From positions 124,610 to 188,609 of the forward strand of contig JAFNMF010000001.1 of assembly GCA_026537415.1 (NCBI GenBank): a stretch of DNA of 64,000 bases. Reading direction: 5' to 3'. Position 1 is the stretch's first letter. Each line of letters starts with the position of its first letter. The stretch comes from Acetobacteraceae bacterium B3987. GTDB taxonomy: Bacteria > Pseudomonadota > Alphaproteobacteria > Acetobacterales > Acetobacteraceae. The position numbers were made by a program, and so were the translations under genes. Below are positions 9,334 to 18,543 of the stretch, piece by piece. The notes beneath the pieces were generated by a model. It was not told the DNA's origin. It saw only the letters and a program-made list of their open reading frames with translations, and ran no database searches.

Positions 9334-11439
9334 TTAGCCTTCAATGCGGCCAAAGTCTGCAATCAGCTGACCATTGCGGCTGAAGGCTGAAAGCAGACGC
9401 AGGCGGTTGAGACGCTGGCCTGCATCATCTGCATTGACGGTTACAGCTTCGAAGAAGCGGTCCATGATCGGGCGCAGGGCCGCAAGATGCTGCATGGCAC
9501 TGGTGAAGTCATCTTCTGCCAGACTGGCCGTGATTTTTGGCCCAGCATCATTCAGGGCGGCATCAAGCTCACGCTCTTCATCCTGTACATAGAGGGTGGC
9601 GTCCGGTGCCTGATGATGAGGCCCGTCCTTTTTCTCCTCGATGCGCAGAATGTTGGTGGCACGCCGATAGGCTGCCAGAAGATTCCGACCGTCCTCTGTG
9701 CCCATCATGTCAGAGAGTGCTTCCACACGGCTGAGCAGGCGGACGAGGTCGCCATCCAGATGATCGGTGAAGAGGCTTTTATCCTCCTGCACCTGCGTGA
9801 CGGCCAGTGTCGCATCCAGCACGTCATGACGGCGGCCTTCATTGCGGAGCTGGACCCGCAGCCTGTCCGTAAAGAAGGGTTCCAGCCCATCCAGAGCGGA
9901 GTCCTTACCTTCTTTTCCGGCATAGGCTTCTGCTGCTTTGGAAAGCAGGCTGCCGAGGTCGATACGCAGGCCATTATCCCGGATGGTGCGGATGACACCA
10001 AGGGCGGCACGGCGCAGACCGTAAGGGTCGCCGGAGCCGCTAGGTGTTTCACCAATGGCAAAGAACCCGGCCAGCATGTCCAGCCGGTCGGCCAGAGCCA
10101 CAGCAACGGAGACGGGCGCACTGGCCGTACCATCCTGCAACCCACGGGGCATGTAATGTTCGGCCACGGCCTGAGCGACCTCCGGGGCCTCGCCATCATG
10201 AGCGGCGTAATAGCCGCCCATCACGCCCTGAAGCTCGGGGAACTCACCCACCATACCGGTCGTCAGGTCTGCCTTGGAGAGCAGGCCAGCCCGTTCGGCA
10301 TTCTTCACCTGTGCGTCATTCAGCCCCATGGCCTTGGCGATGATGCCTGCCAGAGTACTGATGCGCTGTGCCCGTTCCTCCTGCGTGCCCAATTTGGCAT
10401 GAAAGGTAACGAGTTTCAGCGCAGCGACACGGTCTGCCAGTTTGGTCTTGCGGTCGAGGTCCCAGAAATGGCGGGCATCGGCGAAGCGGGCACGCAGAAC
10501 CCGTTCATTTCCGGCGATGCAGAGTGTTCCCCCATCGCTGAACGTCTGGTTGGCCACGAAGGCAAAATAAGGAGCTGCCTTGCCGTCCGCTGTACGGAGG
10601 GCAAAGTACCGCTGATTGACCCGCATGGAGACCTGCATGACTTCCGGCGGAAGGTCCATGAAGGCATCATCAATGCGGCCCAGCAGAGGCACGGGATATT
10701 CCACCAGCCCGCTGACCTCCTGAACCAGCCCTTCATCCTCAACCAGCGTCAGACCTTTGTCTTCGGCCAGTTTGTGGACACCCTGACGGATGAGGTCAGC
10801 CCGTTTTGCTTCGTTGATGACAACATGGCGGGCTTCCAGTTCACTCAGCCACTGTTCGGTGCTGGTGACGGTGAAGGTGCCGGAGGAGAGAATACGGTGG
10901 CCTTCGCTCACATTGCCGCTTTTCAGCCCGTGGGCATCGTCATCCTGACGGGCCAGAGAGAAAGGAACAGTCTGCCCATCCAGTAGGCAGGCAATATGAT
11001 GAAGCGGACGCACCCATGTGAAGAGGGAGCCATTACCCCAGCGCATCGCTTTGGGCCACGGGAACTTCCAGAGCAGGTCCGGTAGCTGTTCGGCAATCAG
11101 CTCCGCCGCTTTGACTGGCGGCAGCGTGCGGTTGAGCATCCAGAAGCCGTTTTCTTTCGTCAGCTCGTCCGGGTTGACGCCATGCTTGCGGGAGAACCCG
11201 GCCAAGGCTTTTTCTGGAGCATTCTCCCGTGGGCCACGTTCGGAAATGGTACGGGTAGGGATGCTCTCATCCACCTCAAGGCTGGCAGCGATGTGGCGGG
11301 CACCGTAGAAGCTACGGATGTTGCGGGGCTTCAGGTCGGCAAGGGTCTGTTCCAGCAGGCGGGCGAGGTCTTCAGCGGCCCGGGCTTGCATCCCGGAGGG
11401 GATTTCTTCGCAGAACAGGTCAAGAAGCAGTTCAGCCAT
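9334..11439 (-). CDS. glyS: Glycine--tRNA ligase beta subunit
   Basis: This is the beta subunit of the bacterial alpha2-beta2 glycyl-tRNA synthetase, which recognises tRNA-Gly. The 701 residues match the family length. The N-terminus ([17 protein letters not shown]) is the conserved start, followed by the long tRNA-binding body and a C-terminal DALR-like anticodon-binding region. The frame extends upstream into glyQ, but ATG 11439 is the family start and gives an 8-bp overlap with the glyQ end (ATGGCTGA), indicating translational coupling. Confidence 0.96.
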   Translation of the reverse strand: MAELLLDLFCEEIPSGMQARAAEDLARLLEQTLADLKPRNIRSFYGARHIAASLEVDESIPTRTISERGPRENAPEKALAGFSRKHGVNPDELTKENGFWMLNRTLPPVKAAELIAEQLPDLLWKFPWPKAMRWGNGSLFTWVRPLHHIACLLDGQTVPFSLARQDDDAHGLKSGNVSEGHRILSSGTFTVTSTEQWLSELEARHVVINEAKRADLIRQGVHKLAEDKGLTLVEDEGLVQEVSGLVEYPVPLLGRIDDAFMDLPPEVMQVSMRVNQRYFALRTADGKAAPYFAFVANQTFSDGGTLCIAGNERVLRARFADARHFWDLDRKTKLADRVAALKLVTFHAKLGTQEERAQRISTLAGIIAKAMGLNDAQVKNAERAGLLSKADLTTGMVGEFPELQGVMGGYYAAHDGEAPEVAQAVAEHYMPRGLQDGTASAPVSVAVALADRLDMLAGFFAIGETPSGSGDPYGLRRAALGVIRTIRDNGLRIDLGSLLSKAAEAYAGKEGKDSALDGLEPFFTDRLRVQLRNEGRRHDVLDATLAVTQVQEDKSLFTDHLDGDLVRLLSRVEALSDMMGTEDGRNLLAAYRRATNILRIEEKKDGPHHQAPDATLYVQDEERELDAALNDAGPKITASLAEDDFTSAMQHLAALRPIMDRFFEAVTVNADDAGQRLNRLRLLSAFSRNGQLIADFGRIEG

Positions 11440-12328
11440 GAGAGGTTTCCTCCTCGTCTCCAGCAAGCCATGCCTCGCAGGCGGCTTTGGCCAGCGTGCG
11501 CACACGCCCGATATAGGAGGCACGTTCTGAAACAGAAATGACGCCCCGTGCATCCAGCAGATTGAACAGATGGGAGGCCTTCAGGCACTGGTCATAGGCA
11601 GGCTGGGCCACACCGGCCTCGGAGAGGCGGATGGATTCGGCTTCAGCAGCCTTGAACTGGGCAAGGAGCATGTCCGTATCGGCCAGCTCGAAATTATGCC
11701 GTGAATAGTCCCGCTCAGCCCGGAGGAACACATCCCCATAGGTCAGGCCCCGGCCATTGAAGTCGAGGTCATAGACATTCTCGACCCCCTGCACATACAT
11801 GGCCAGACGCTCCAGCCCGTAGGTTAGCTCGGTAGAGGGAACAACGGTCGGAATACCACCAACCTGCTGGAAGTAGGTGAACTGTGTGACCTCCATGCCA
11901 TCACACCAGACTTCCCAGCCAAGACCCCACGCTCCGATTGTGGGGTTTTCCCAGTCATCTTCTACAAAGCGGATATCGTGCTTTTCGGGGTCAATCCCGA
12001 TAGCTCGGTAGCTTTCCAAGAGCAGGTTTTGGCTTTCCTGCGGGGTAGGTTTGAGCAGCACCTGATACTGGTAATAATGCTGGAGGCGGTTCGGGTTTTC
12101 CCCGTAGCGTCCATCAGAGGGGCGGCGGCAGGGCTGCACATACGCAGCGGCCCACGGCTTGCGCCCTAGCGCACGTAGGGTTGTATGGGGGGAAAGCGTA
12201 CCTGCACCCAGTTCAGTATCGTAAGGCTGGAGAATGGCACAGCCCTTCTGTGACCAGAACTGATGAAGGCGCAGGATCAGATCCTGAAAGCAGGGGGGCC
12301 GGGATGTGGACAATTCACTAGGCTCCAT
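11432..12328 (-). CDS. glyQ: Glycine--tRNA ligase alpha subunit
   Basis: This is the alpha (catalytic, class II) subunit of glycyl-tRNA synthetase. The 298-residue length is typical. The segments [30 protein letters not shown] and TFYFQQVGG-like [11 protein letters not shown] are hallmarks of GlyQ. It precedes glyS with an 8-bp overlap, as in the standard glyQS operon. Its ATG at 12328 is divergent from the DUF2076 gene across 282 bp, which probably holds both promoters. Confidence 0.97.
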   Translation of the reverse strand: MEPSELSTSRPPCFQDLILRLHQFWSQKGCAILQPYDTELGAGTLSPHTTLRALGRKPWAAAYVQPCRRPSDGRYGENPNRLQHYYQYQVLLKPTPQESQNLLLESYRAIGIDPEKHDIRFVEDDWENPTIGAWGLGWEVWCDGMEVTQFTYFQQVGGIPTVVPSTELTYGLERLAMYVQGVENVYDLDFNGRGLTYGDVFLRAERDYSRHNFELADTDMLLAQFKAAEAESIRLSEAGVAQPAYDQCLKASHLFNLLDARGVISVSERASYIGRVRTLAKAACEAWLAGDEEETSHG

Positions 12329-12610
12329 TAACGTAAAGATGGCTGCACATTACAGGATGACCGCCTAGATAACCAGAAGGCAGGGGCCGAGGGGATGAAG
12401 AAGTTGCCACTATGTCATGGCTGTTTCTTTTAAGAGACCCTTTACAAGGGGGTGTATTTCGTAGGGCTTGCGGGGGCGGGAAGAGAGTGGGGGCCTTGCG
12501 GGGGATGCAGAGCTGTATCATATCATGTGGGATCAAAGAGGCAGCATGTCCCGTGCTGTGCCCAGTCGGGCGGGTAGGGGCTGCGCGTAGTTGTGAAGGA
12601 CAGCACGCCC

Positions 12611-13396
12611 ATGAATTCGGAAGAACGTGATCTCATAAGTCGCTTTGTGGCCCGTGTTGGTGGGGGCGTGGGACTGCCAAATGGTCAGAGTCCGTCCTCC
12701 CTGCCGCCGATCGACCCGGAGGCAGACCGCTTCATAGCCGAAAACTTCCAGCGTTTCCCGGAAGCCCGCTACCGTATTACGCAGCTGGCTGTTGTGCAGG
12801 AGGCTGCCCTTTCGCAGGCGCAGGCCCGTATCCGTGACCTTGAATTCCAGCTTCAACAGGCACGGGGGCAGATTGCTCAGCTTCAGCAGCAGGCCAGCCA
12901 GCCGGGGCAGCAGAGCAGCGGGCAGTCTGGCGGGTTCTTTTCCGGTCTGTTCAGCCGTGGTCCTTCCGCTCCCCCGCCGCCTCGTGGTGCGTCTTTGCCA
13001 CCGGGTTGGGGGCCGGCTTCAGGTGCAGCTGCCCCTGAAATGGGGCGGGGCTATGCTCCGCCGCCGGGTTATCAGCCGGGTATGTTCGGGCGGTCCGGTT
13101 CGGGCTTTCTTGGGTCTGCCCTGTCCACCGCTGCGGGTGTTGCTGGTGGTATGATGGCGGCTCATGCGTTGGAAGGTCTGTTTTCTGGAGAGCATGGCCA
13201 TGAGAGCGCAGGCGGTGATGTTGGCGCGGGTGATGGTTTTAGCGAAACGACCATTATCAATAATTATGGCGATAATTATCAGGATCCTTTCGCTGGGAGC
13301 GGAACGGATGCAGCAGGGTTTTCCCCGCAGGATTTTGGTCCGCAGGATGCACCGCTTGATGATGGTGATGATATGAGTCGGGATGATTTTTTTTGA
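12611..13396 (+). CDS. DUF2076 domain-containing protein
   Basis: The 261-residue protein begins with MNSEERDLISRFVARV, the characteristic start of DUF2076 proteins, which have no established function. A helical coiled-coil stretch follows at about residues 55-95 (rich in Gln, Ala and Leu). A Pro/Gly-rich linker spans about 100-160, and a glycine-rich hydrophobic helix (LSTAAGVAGGMMAAHAL) lies near 170-190. The C-terminal tail is strongly acidic and ends DDMSRDDFF. ATG 12611 with AAGGA 12 bases upstream is preferred to the GTG at 12593. There is no signal peptide. It is divergent from glyQ. Confidence 0.85.
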   Translation: MNSEERDLISRFVARVGGGVGLPNGQSPSSLPPIDPEADRFIAENFQRFPEARYRITQLAVVQEAALSQAQARIRDLEFQLQQARGQIAQLQQQASQPGQQSSGQSGGFFSGLFSRGPSAPPPPRGASLPPGWGPASGAAAPEMGRGYAPPPGYQPGMFGRSGSGFLGSALSTAAGVAGGMMAAHALEGLFSGEHGHESAGGDVGAGDGFSETTIINNYGDNYQDPFAGSGTDAAGFSPQDFGPQDAPLDDGDDMSRDDFF

Positions 13397-13533
13397 GCTA
13401 GTCTGACAGATGATGCCGTGGGCAGGGTCCCGGGAAGGCCTTGCCCTGTTTTATGAAATCTTCCGGGTTACGGTGGCCCTGAGCCCGGGGGCAGGTGTGC
13501 CCGTGGGGCCTGACAGAGAACAGGACAAGATTT

Positions 13534-15150
13534 ATGGAAGAAACGCCCCGACCCGTTCTTGGACCTGACGTCAGTGCGACTATACCTGACCAGCAGCCGG
13601 ATCGTACCCTGTATGATGTGGCGGCAGTGGAGGATGTTAAAGAGGGGGAGGTCCTTTCTGTCCTCGTCAAGGAGCAGTCTATTGCTCTAGTGCGTGTTGG
13701 GGGCGAGGTTTATGCTGTAGGGGGGCGTTGCCCGCATAAGGGGGCACCATTGCGTGGGCGTTTACATTGCCAGAGCAAGGTGCATGGAGATGTGGTTGTC
13801 TGCCCGTGGCATAAGGCGGTGTTTGGTGTGCGGGATGGTAAGGTGAAAGAGCCTGTCGCTTTCTCCAGCCTGCCCGTTTATCCCGTCCGGCTTGTGGAAG
13901 GGCGGGTTCTTGTTGGTGTCAGCCCCATCAGCATCGGTGAGGTCAAGAAACGCATGGAAGAGAGTTCCGTGCTGGTGCTGGGTGGCGGTGCAGCGGCGGC
14001 CAGTGCTATTTATACCCTGCGTGAGGAAGGTTTTGGGGGTAGCATCGTTCTTATAGGTGAGGAAAGCCTCCCCCCCTATGATCGCCCTTCGCTGAGTAAG
14101 GGTATCTTCCTTGGTGGCCCGGACAAAGTGCAACCGCCTTTGTTGTTGAATGAGGCTTTCTTTGCTCATCATGAGATCACCCGTGTGCAGGGTACGGTCA
14201 CCTCGTTGGACTGTAAGAGACGGCGGGTTGAGCTGGCTGATGGGCGGGATTACAGCGCAGACCATGTGCTGATTACGACAGGCGGTCAGCCGGTGAAGCC
14301 GGACTTGCCCGGTATTGAGCTGGATGGCGTCATGACCTTGCATGGCGTGCGTGATGCTCGCCAGATTGCAGAATGTATTACGGGCGAGCAGGCTGTAATC
14401 CTGATTGGTGGTGGTCTGACCACGCTGGAGCTTGCTTCGGCTCTGCGGCAGAAGGGGGCAGGCGTTACGGTTATTGCACCAGAGCAGTTTGTCCCTATGG
14501 AAGCTCAGTGGGGGCGGGAAGTGGGACGTATTCTACAACGTCTCCATGCCGATAATGGCGTTGCTTTTGTCACCGATAGCCAAGTGGTGCGTGTTTGCGG
14601 AAAAGACCGAGTGGAAGCCATTGAGCTTGACGATGGGATGAAGCTTCCTTGCACCCATGTTCTTGTAGCGGTGGGGAATGAGCCATGCCGCAGCTTCCTA
14701 CCGGATAATATTGGCAAGGATTCAAAGAACAGGATGACAGGCATTGTGGTGGATAAAGATATGCGGGTGATGCCGGGTATCTATGCCGCCGGGGATGTGG
14801 CGACATTCCAACATGAGGGGACGTTCTGCCGGGTTGAGCATTGGCGGCAGGCACAGATTGAAGGACGGGCCGCTGCCCGGACTATTCTGGGACTTCCCCG
14901 TCAGCCGATGCCTGTTCCGTGGTATTGGACACAGCAGTTTGGTAAGAAGCTGGAATATATGGGGTGGGGCGGCCCCTTTGACCGTGTCTTGATCGAAGGC
15001 GATCTGAACGGTTTTGATTTTATGGCGGCTTATATGCGGGGGCAGAAAGTGGTGGCCTTGGTTTCAGCCGGGCGTTCGTCCGCCATGGCCCGAGCCGCTG
15101 TTGATTTTGATGATTTCGTAGCGAAAGAAGTACGAACAACGATCGTGTAA
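13534..15150 (+). CDS. Rieske-type ferredoxin fused to FAD/NAD(P)H oxidoreductase (AIF-like)
   Basis: This 538-residue fusion has an N-terminal Rieske [2Fe-2S] domain with ligands Cys66, His68 (RCPHKG), Cys90 and His93 (CPWH). A pyridine-nucleotide disulfide oxidoreductase-type flavoprotein follows. The FAD site is VLVLGGGAAA near residue 148, the NAD(P)H site is ILIGGGLTTLE near 287, and the second FAD motif is GIYAAGDVA near 415. The arrangement matches eukaryotic AIF-like (AIFM3) proteins and some bacterial ferredoxin reductases. The likely role is electron transfer from NAD(P)H through FAD to the Rieske centre; the partner is unknown. ATG 13534 follows AGGA and is preferred to the start at 13495. 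Confidence 0.9.
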   Translation: MEETPRPVLGPDVSATIPDQQPDRTLYDVAAVEDVKEGEVLSVLVKEQSIALVRVGGEVYAVGGRCPHKGAPLRGRLHCQSKVHGDVVVCPWHKAVFGVRDGKVKEPVAFSSLPVYPVRLVEGRVLVGVSPISIGEVKKRMEESSVLVLGGGAAAASAIYTLREEGFGGSIVLIGEESLPPYDRPSLSKGIFLGGPDKVQPPLLLNEAFFAHHEITRVQGTVTSLDCKRRRVELADGRDYSADHVLITTGGQPVKPDLPGIELDGVMTLHGVRDARQIAECITGEQAVILIGGGLTTLELASALRQKGAGVTVIAPEQFVPMEAQWGREVGRILQRLHADNGVAFVTDSQVVRVCGKDRVEAIELDDGMKLPCTHVLVAVGNEPCRSFLPDNIGKDSKNRMTGIVVDKDMRVMPGIYAAGDVATFQHEGTFCRVEHWRQAQIEGRAAARTILGLPRQPMPVPWYWTQQFGKKLEYMGWGGPFDRVLIEGDLNGFDFMAAYMRGQKVVALVSAGRSSAMARAAVDFDDFVAKEVRTTIV

Positions 15151-15494
15151 TGATCGTTAAATTGTCTCCATTTTGTATTAGGAACGGTTACCGTAGGAAT
15201 AAGGTGGCCGTTTATTACAGGTAATTAATCTAGTTTTTCGATGCGTGCAGAGCATTGCTGTATAAGGCGGAAGGTGTATTCTTTGAATGTAATCCGATGG
15301 TTATATGTATAAATGATTTTTGGCATGGGTTTGTGCCTTCATATGGGAATAATATATTTATTTTATAACAATATTAACTAAATATTTATTGTTCTAAATT
15401 CAACCATATTTCTTTATGTCTTCATTAAAAAAATTATTAATTCATAATACAAGGTATTGGTGGTAGAAGGCGTTTTCATTCTTTTTCATTATTT
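15151..15494. other. AT-rich intergenic region
   Basis: This 344-bp gap contains no recognisable gene. Its last roughly 200 bases are strikingly AT-rich, with runs such as ATAATATATTTATTTTATAA and AAAAAAATTATTAATT, unlike the rest of the window. A small perfect palindrome ACGGT-T-ACCGT lies at 15184-15194. The region probably carries the promoter of the following acyltransferase gene and may mark a horizontally acquired segment. Confidence 0.6.
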
Positions 15495-16454
15495 ATGGTC
15501 ATCATGGGTAACAATGTCTCGTCTCGGCTGTCCATTCCCATTTTTCATCAGGAATGGTGGCTTGCCACGGCCAGTCGCCAGACATTTTCTTCCATAGATG
15601 TAGAAATGGGCGGGAAAGTCGTATCCCGTTTCCCTTTCGTAAGGAAGAAGAGGTTTGGCTCCTATGTTATAAGGATGCCAAAATATACCCGTACATTAGG
15701 GCCATATTTTTCATTGCCGTCTTCTAAAACGTTTCGTTACGAACAAAATATCCGGCATGTTGTGGATCAAACCATCGCCAGACTGCCTAAATATCACGGT
15801 GTTCATTTCTATCTAGACCCTGACAATGATTCTGCGTTTGCGTTTCGGTTGGCCGGGTTCAAGGTGTACCAGGATTTTACATTCCGCATTATGCCCGATA
15901 AATCGTTGGAAACGGCATGGCAGGACTGTGACCAGAAGACCCGAAACCTCATCCGTACGGCGGATAAAAAACTTTCGGTTCGGGAATCCGATGATGTCGA
16001 GCTGTTCATTGCTCTGGTCAGGCAGGAACTGCCACAGAACCATCATGATTACCCATTGTTGAAAGACCTGTTCACAGAGGCCTGTCGTCGGGGGCAGGGG
16101 ATAGCACTTTATGCCTATGATGGAGAGATACCTGTTTCGGCAGCGTTGCTCATTTGGGATGATAATGTTCTGTATTATTGGCAGGCTGTCCGGGTTCGTA
16201 GCTCGAACGTGCCGGGTTTGAATATGCTTTTGATATGGAAAGCGATTGAACAAGCCAAGAAGCGGGGGCTGATTTTCGATTTTGATGGTTTCGGGTCCGT
16301 CCGCACGGCCAAGATGCTGGCAAGTTTTGGGCAGAAGCCCGTTATCAGGCCGGAAATCCGTTTCGAGACCTTCATCTACACCATCAAGCGTTATGTTATT
16401 CATCTGGTCCGGCGTCATATTCTGCGGAAATACCGCTGTTATGACCTCTCTTGA
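15495..16454 (+). CDS. GNAT/FemAB-like acyltransferase (BioF2-like acetyltransferase domain)
   Basis: The 319-residue protein resembles the Acetyltransf_6 (BioF2-like/FemAB-related GNAT) family. The C-terminal half has the typical pattern: QKTRNLIRTADKK, then a GIALYAYDGEIPVSAALLIWDD strand-turn-strand segment, then LLIWKAIEQAKKRGLIFDFDGF. Such enzymes transfer acyl or aminoacyl groups to cell-surface polymers, lipids or peptides; the substrate here is unknown. There is no signal peptide or membrane helix. ATG 15495 (alternatively 15504) has no clear Shine-Dalgarno sequence. The AT-rich upstream region and lack of functional links to its neighbours suggest acquisition by transfer. Confidence 0.75.
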   Translation: MVIMGNNVSSRLSIPIFHQEWWLATASRQTFSSIDVEMGGKVVSRFPFVRKKRFGSYVIRMPKYTRTLGPYFSLPSSKTFRYEQNIRHVVDQTIARLPKYHGVHFYLDPDNDSAFAFRLAGFKVYQDFTFRIMPDKSLETAWQDCDQKTRNLIRTADKKLSVRESDDVELFIALVRQELPQNHHDYPLLKDLFTEACRRGQGIALYAYDGEIPVSAALLIWDDNVLYYWQAVRVRSSNVPGLNMLLIWKAIEQAKKRGLIFDFDGFGSVRTAKMLASFGQKPVIRPEIRFETFIYTIKRYVIHLVRRHILRKYRCYDLS

Positions 16455-16647
16455 GGGAGAGATAGAGGGCCGGGAGTAACCAGATGACTGCCGATTAAGA
16501 TTGGCTTTCTACGGCGATTAGGGTAGGAAACGGCCTTATAAGGAGAGCTGCGTTCAAGGCGTAGCCGCTATTCCATGCAGTGAGCCGGGAGGGCAGGGAA
16601 AGCCTGCACAGGACCGGGCCATGAAGAAATTGACGAGGTTTGAATTC

Positions 16648-18468
16648 ATGCACCAGTACCGTACCCATTTCTGTAACGCCCTGCGTGCTGATGATGCAGG
16701 AAAGACCGTACGGTTGTCTGGCTGGATTCACAGCAAGCGGGATCATGGCGGGCTGCTCTTCATCGACCTGCGGGACAGCCACGGCGTGACACAGATCGTC
16801 ATTCCGTCCGAAGGGGCTTTGCTGGAGAAGGCCGAGCGTCTGCGTGTGGAAAGCGTCATCACCGTGACGGGTGAGGTCGTGGTGCGTGAGGAAGGCCAGC
16901 GCAACCCGTCCCTGCCGACGGGTGATGTGGAAGTTCGTGCCAGTGAGATTGACGTGCAGTCCCGTGCGGAGGTTCTGCCGTTTCAGGTGGCAGGGCAGGA
17001 GAACTACCCTGAAGACCTGCGCCTGAAATACCGCTATATTGACCTGCGCCGGGAGAAGATGCACCGCAACATCCTGCTCCGCAGCCAGGTCATCACCAGC
17101 CTGCGCCGCCGCATGGTCGAGCAGGGCTTCACGGAGTTCCAGACCCCCATCCTGACGGCCTCTTCACCGGAAGGTGCACGGGACTTCCTCGTCCCGGCCC
17201 GTCTGCATCCGGGCAAGTTCTATGCCCTGCCGCAGGCTCCGCAGCAGTTCAAGCAGCTGGCCATGGTCGCCGGATTCGACCGTTATTTCCAGATTGCGCC
17301 CTGCTTCCGTGATGAGGCTTCCCGTGCGGACCGCAGCCCCGGCGAGTTCTATCAGCTCGATTTTGAAATGTCCTTCGCCACGCAGGAAGACATTTTTGCC
17401 GTGCTGGAGCCAGTGCTGGCAGGTGTCTTCAATGAATTCACGCCAGAAGGCTGGAAGATCACGGAAGGGGCTTTCCCCCGCATCGCTTATGCTGATGCCA
17501 TGCGGGATTACGGCTCTGACAAGCCGGACCTGCGTAACCCGCTCATCATCAGGGACGTGACGGAACAGTTTGCTGACTCCGGATTTGGCCTGTTTGCCCG
17601 CATTGCGGCCTCTGGTGGTCGGGTGCGTGCCATTCCGGCTCCGGGTGCTGGCAGCCGTCCCCGTGCGTTCTTCGACAAGCTCAATAACTGGGCACGGGAT
17701 CAGGGAGCCGGCGGTCTCGGCTACATCATCTTCGATGAGGAAGGTGGCAAGGGACCGATCGCCAAGAATCTGGAAGCCGACCGCGTTGAGAAAATCCGTG
17801 ACATCTGCGGCCTGAAGGCCGGGGATGCGGTCTTCTTTGCTGCTGGCAAGGGCGATGAGGTTGTCAAGTTCTCTGGTGTGGTGCGTACGAAGATTGCGAC
17901 TGATCTAGAGCTGATCGAACAGAATGCCTTCCGCTTCTGCTGGGTCGTGGATTTCCCGATGTATGAGCGCAATGAGGAAACGGGCGAGATCGACTTCTCT
18001 CACAACCCGTTCTCCATGCCGCAGGGCGGTCTGGAGGCTCTGAACACGCAGGACCCGCTGACCATCAAGGCCTATCAGTATGATATCGTCTGTAACGGTG
18101 TCGAGCTGTCCTCTGGTGCCGTGCGTAACCATCTGCCGGATGTGATGCTGCGGGCCTTCGAGATTGCCGGTTATGGCCCGGATGTAGTGGAAGCCCGCTT
18201 CGGTGGGATGCTCAATGCGTTCCGTTATGGTGCCCCGCCGCATGGTGGTGCTGCGCCGGGTGTGGACCGTATCGTCATGCTGCTGGCCGATGAGCCGAAC
18301 ATCCGTGAGGTCATTCTCTTCCCGCTGAACCAGAGCGGCGAGGACCTGATGATGGAAGCTCCGGCCCCGGTCGAGCCTGCCCGCCTGAAGGAACTGTCCC
18401 TCAAGCTGGACCTGCCCAAGCCGAAGCCTTCTGCTGGTGGCAGCAAGGCACAGGAGAAGAAGGACTGA
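16648..18468 (+). CDS. aspS: Aspartate--tRNA ligase
   Basis: This class II synthetase charges tRNA-Asp. The 606 residues include the N-terminal OB-fold ([16 protein letters not shown]) and class II motif 2 ([19 protein letters not shown]). The bacterial GAD insertion follows, then motif 3 near the C-terminus ([15 protein letters not shown]). ATG 16648 (MHQYRTH) matches the family start and has GACGAGG upstream, although an in-frame ATG at 16621 is also possible. Whether it also mischarges tRNA-Asn for GatCAB cannot be decided from this sequence alone. A strong terminator follows. Confidence 0.97.
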   Translation: MHQYRTHFCNALRADDAGKTVRLSGWIHSKRDHGGLLFIDLRDSHGVTQIVIPSEGALLEKAERLRVESVITVTGEVVVREEGQRNPSLPTGDVEVRASEIDVQSRAEVLPFQVAGQENYPEDLRLKYRYIDLRREKMHRNILLRSQVITSLRRRMVEQGFTEFQTPILTASSPEGARDFLVPARLHPGKFYALPQAPQQFKQLAMVAGFDRYFQIAPCFRDEASRADRSPGEFYQLDFEMSFATQEDIFAVLEPVLAGVFNEFTPEGWKITEGAFPRIAYADAMRDYGSDKPDLRNPLIIRDVTEQFADSGFGLFARIAASGGRVRAIPAPGAGSRPRAFFDKLNNWARDQGAGGLGYIIFDEEGGKGPIAKNLEADRVEKIRDICGLKAGDAVFFAAGKGDEVVKFSGVVRTKIATDLELIEQNAFRFCWVVDFPMYERNEETGEIDFSHNPFSMPQGGLEALNTQDPLTIKAYQYDIVCNGVELSSGAVRNHLPDVMLRAFEIAGYGPDVVEARFGGMLNAFRYGAPPHGGAAPGVDRIVMLLADEPNIREVILFPLNQSGEDLMMEAPAPVEPARLKELSLKLDLPKPKPSAGGSKAQEKKD

Positions 18469-18498
18469 TACGGGTTTCTGACCTGATGTGAAAAATAG

Positions 18499-18530
18499 GG
18501 CCGGAGCGGCGTGGTTCGCTCCGGCCTTTT
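18499..18530. terminator. Bidirectional terminator between aspS and the TonB receptor gene
   Basis: A perfect 10-bp GC-rich stem (GGCCGGAGCG with CGCTCCGGCC) and 8-nt loop are followed by TTTT on the plus strand. On the minus strand they are followed by CTATTTTT, so it can end both convergent transcripts. Confidence 0.85.
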
Positions 18531-18543
18531 CGTGTCTGTCGGC

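Noticed and set aside
9487-10986. 499-residue open frame opposite glyS
   Set aside because: It is a mirror of glyS codon bias in a GC-rich genome, with low-complexity composition and no family match.
12329-12610. Possible RNA gene or riboswitch between glyQ and the DUF2076 gene
   Set aside because: No tRNA-like T-loop, convincing long stem or known riboswitch core can be seen; it is most simply a divergent promoter region.
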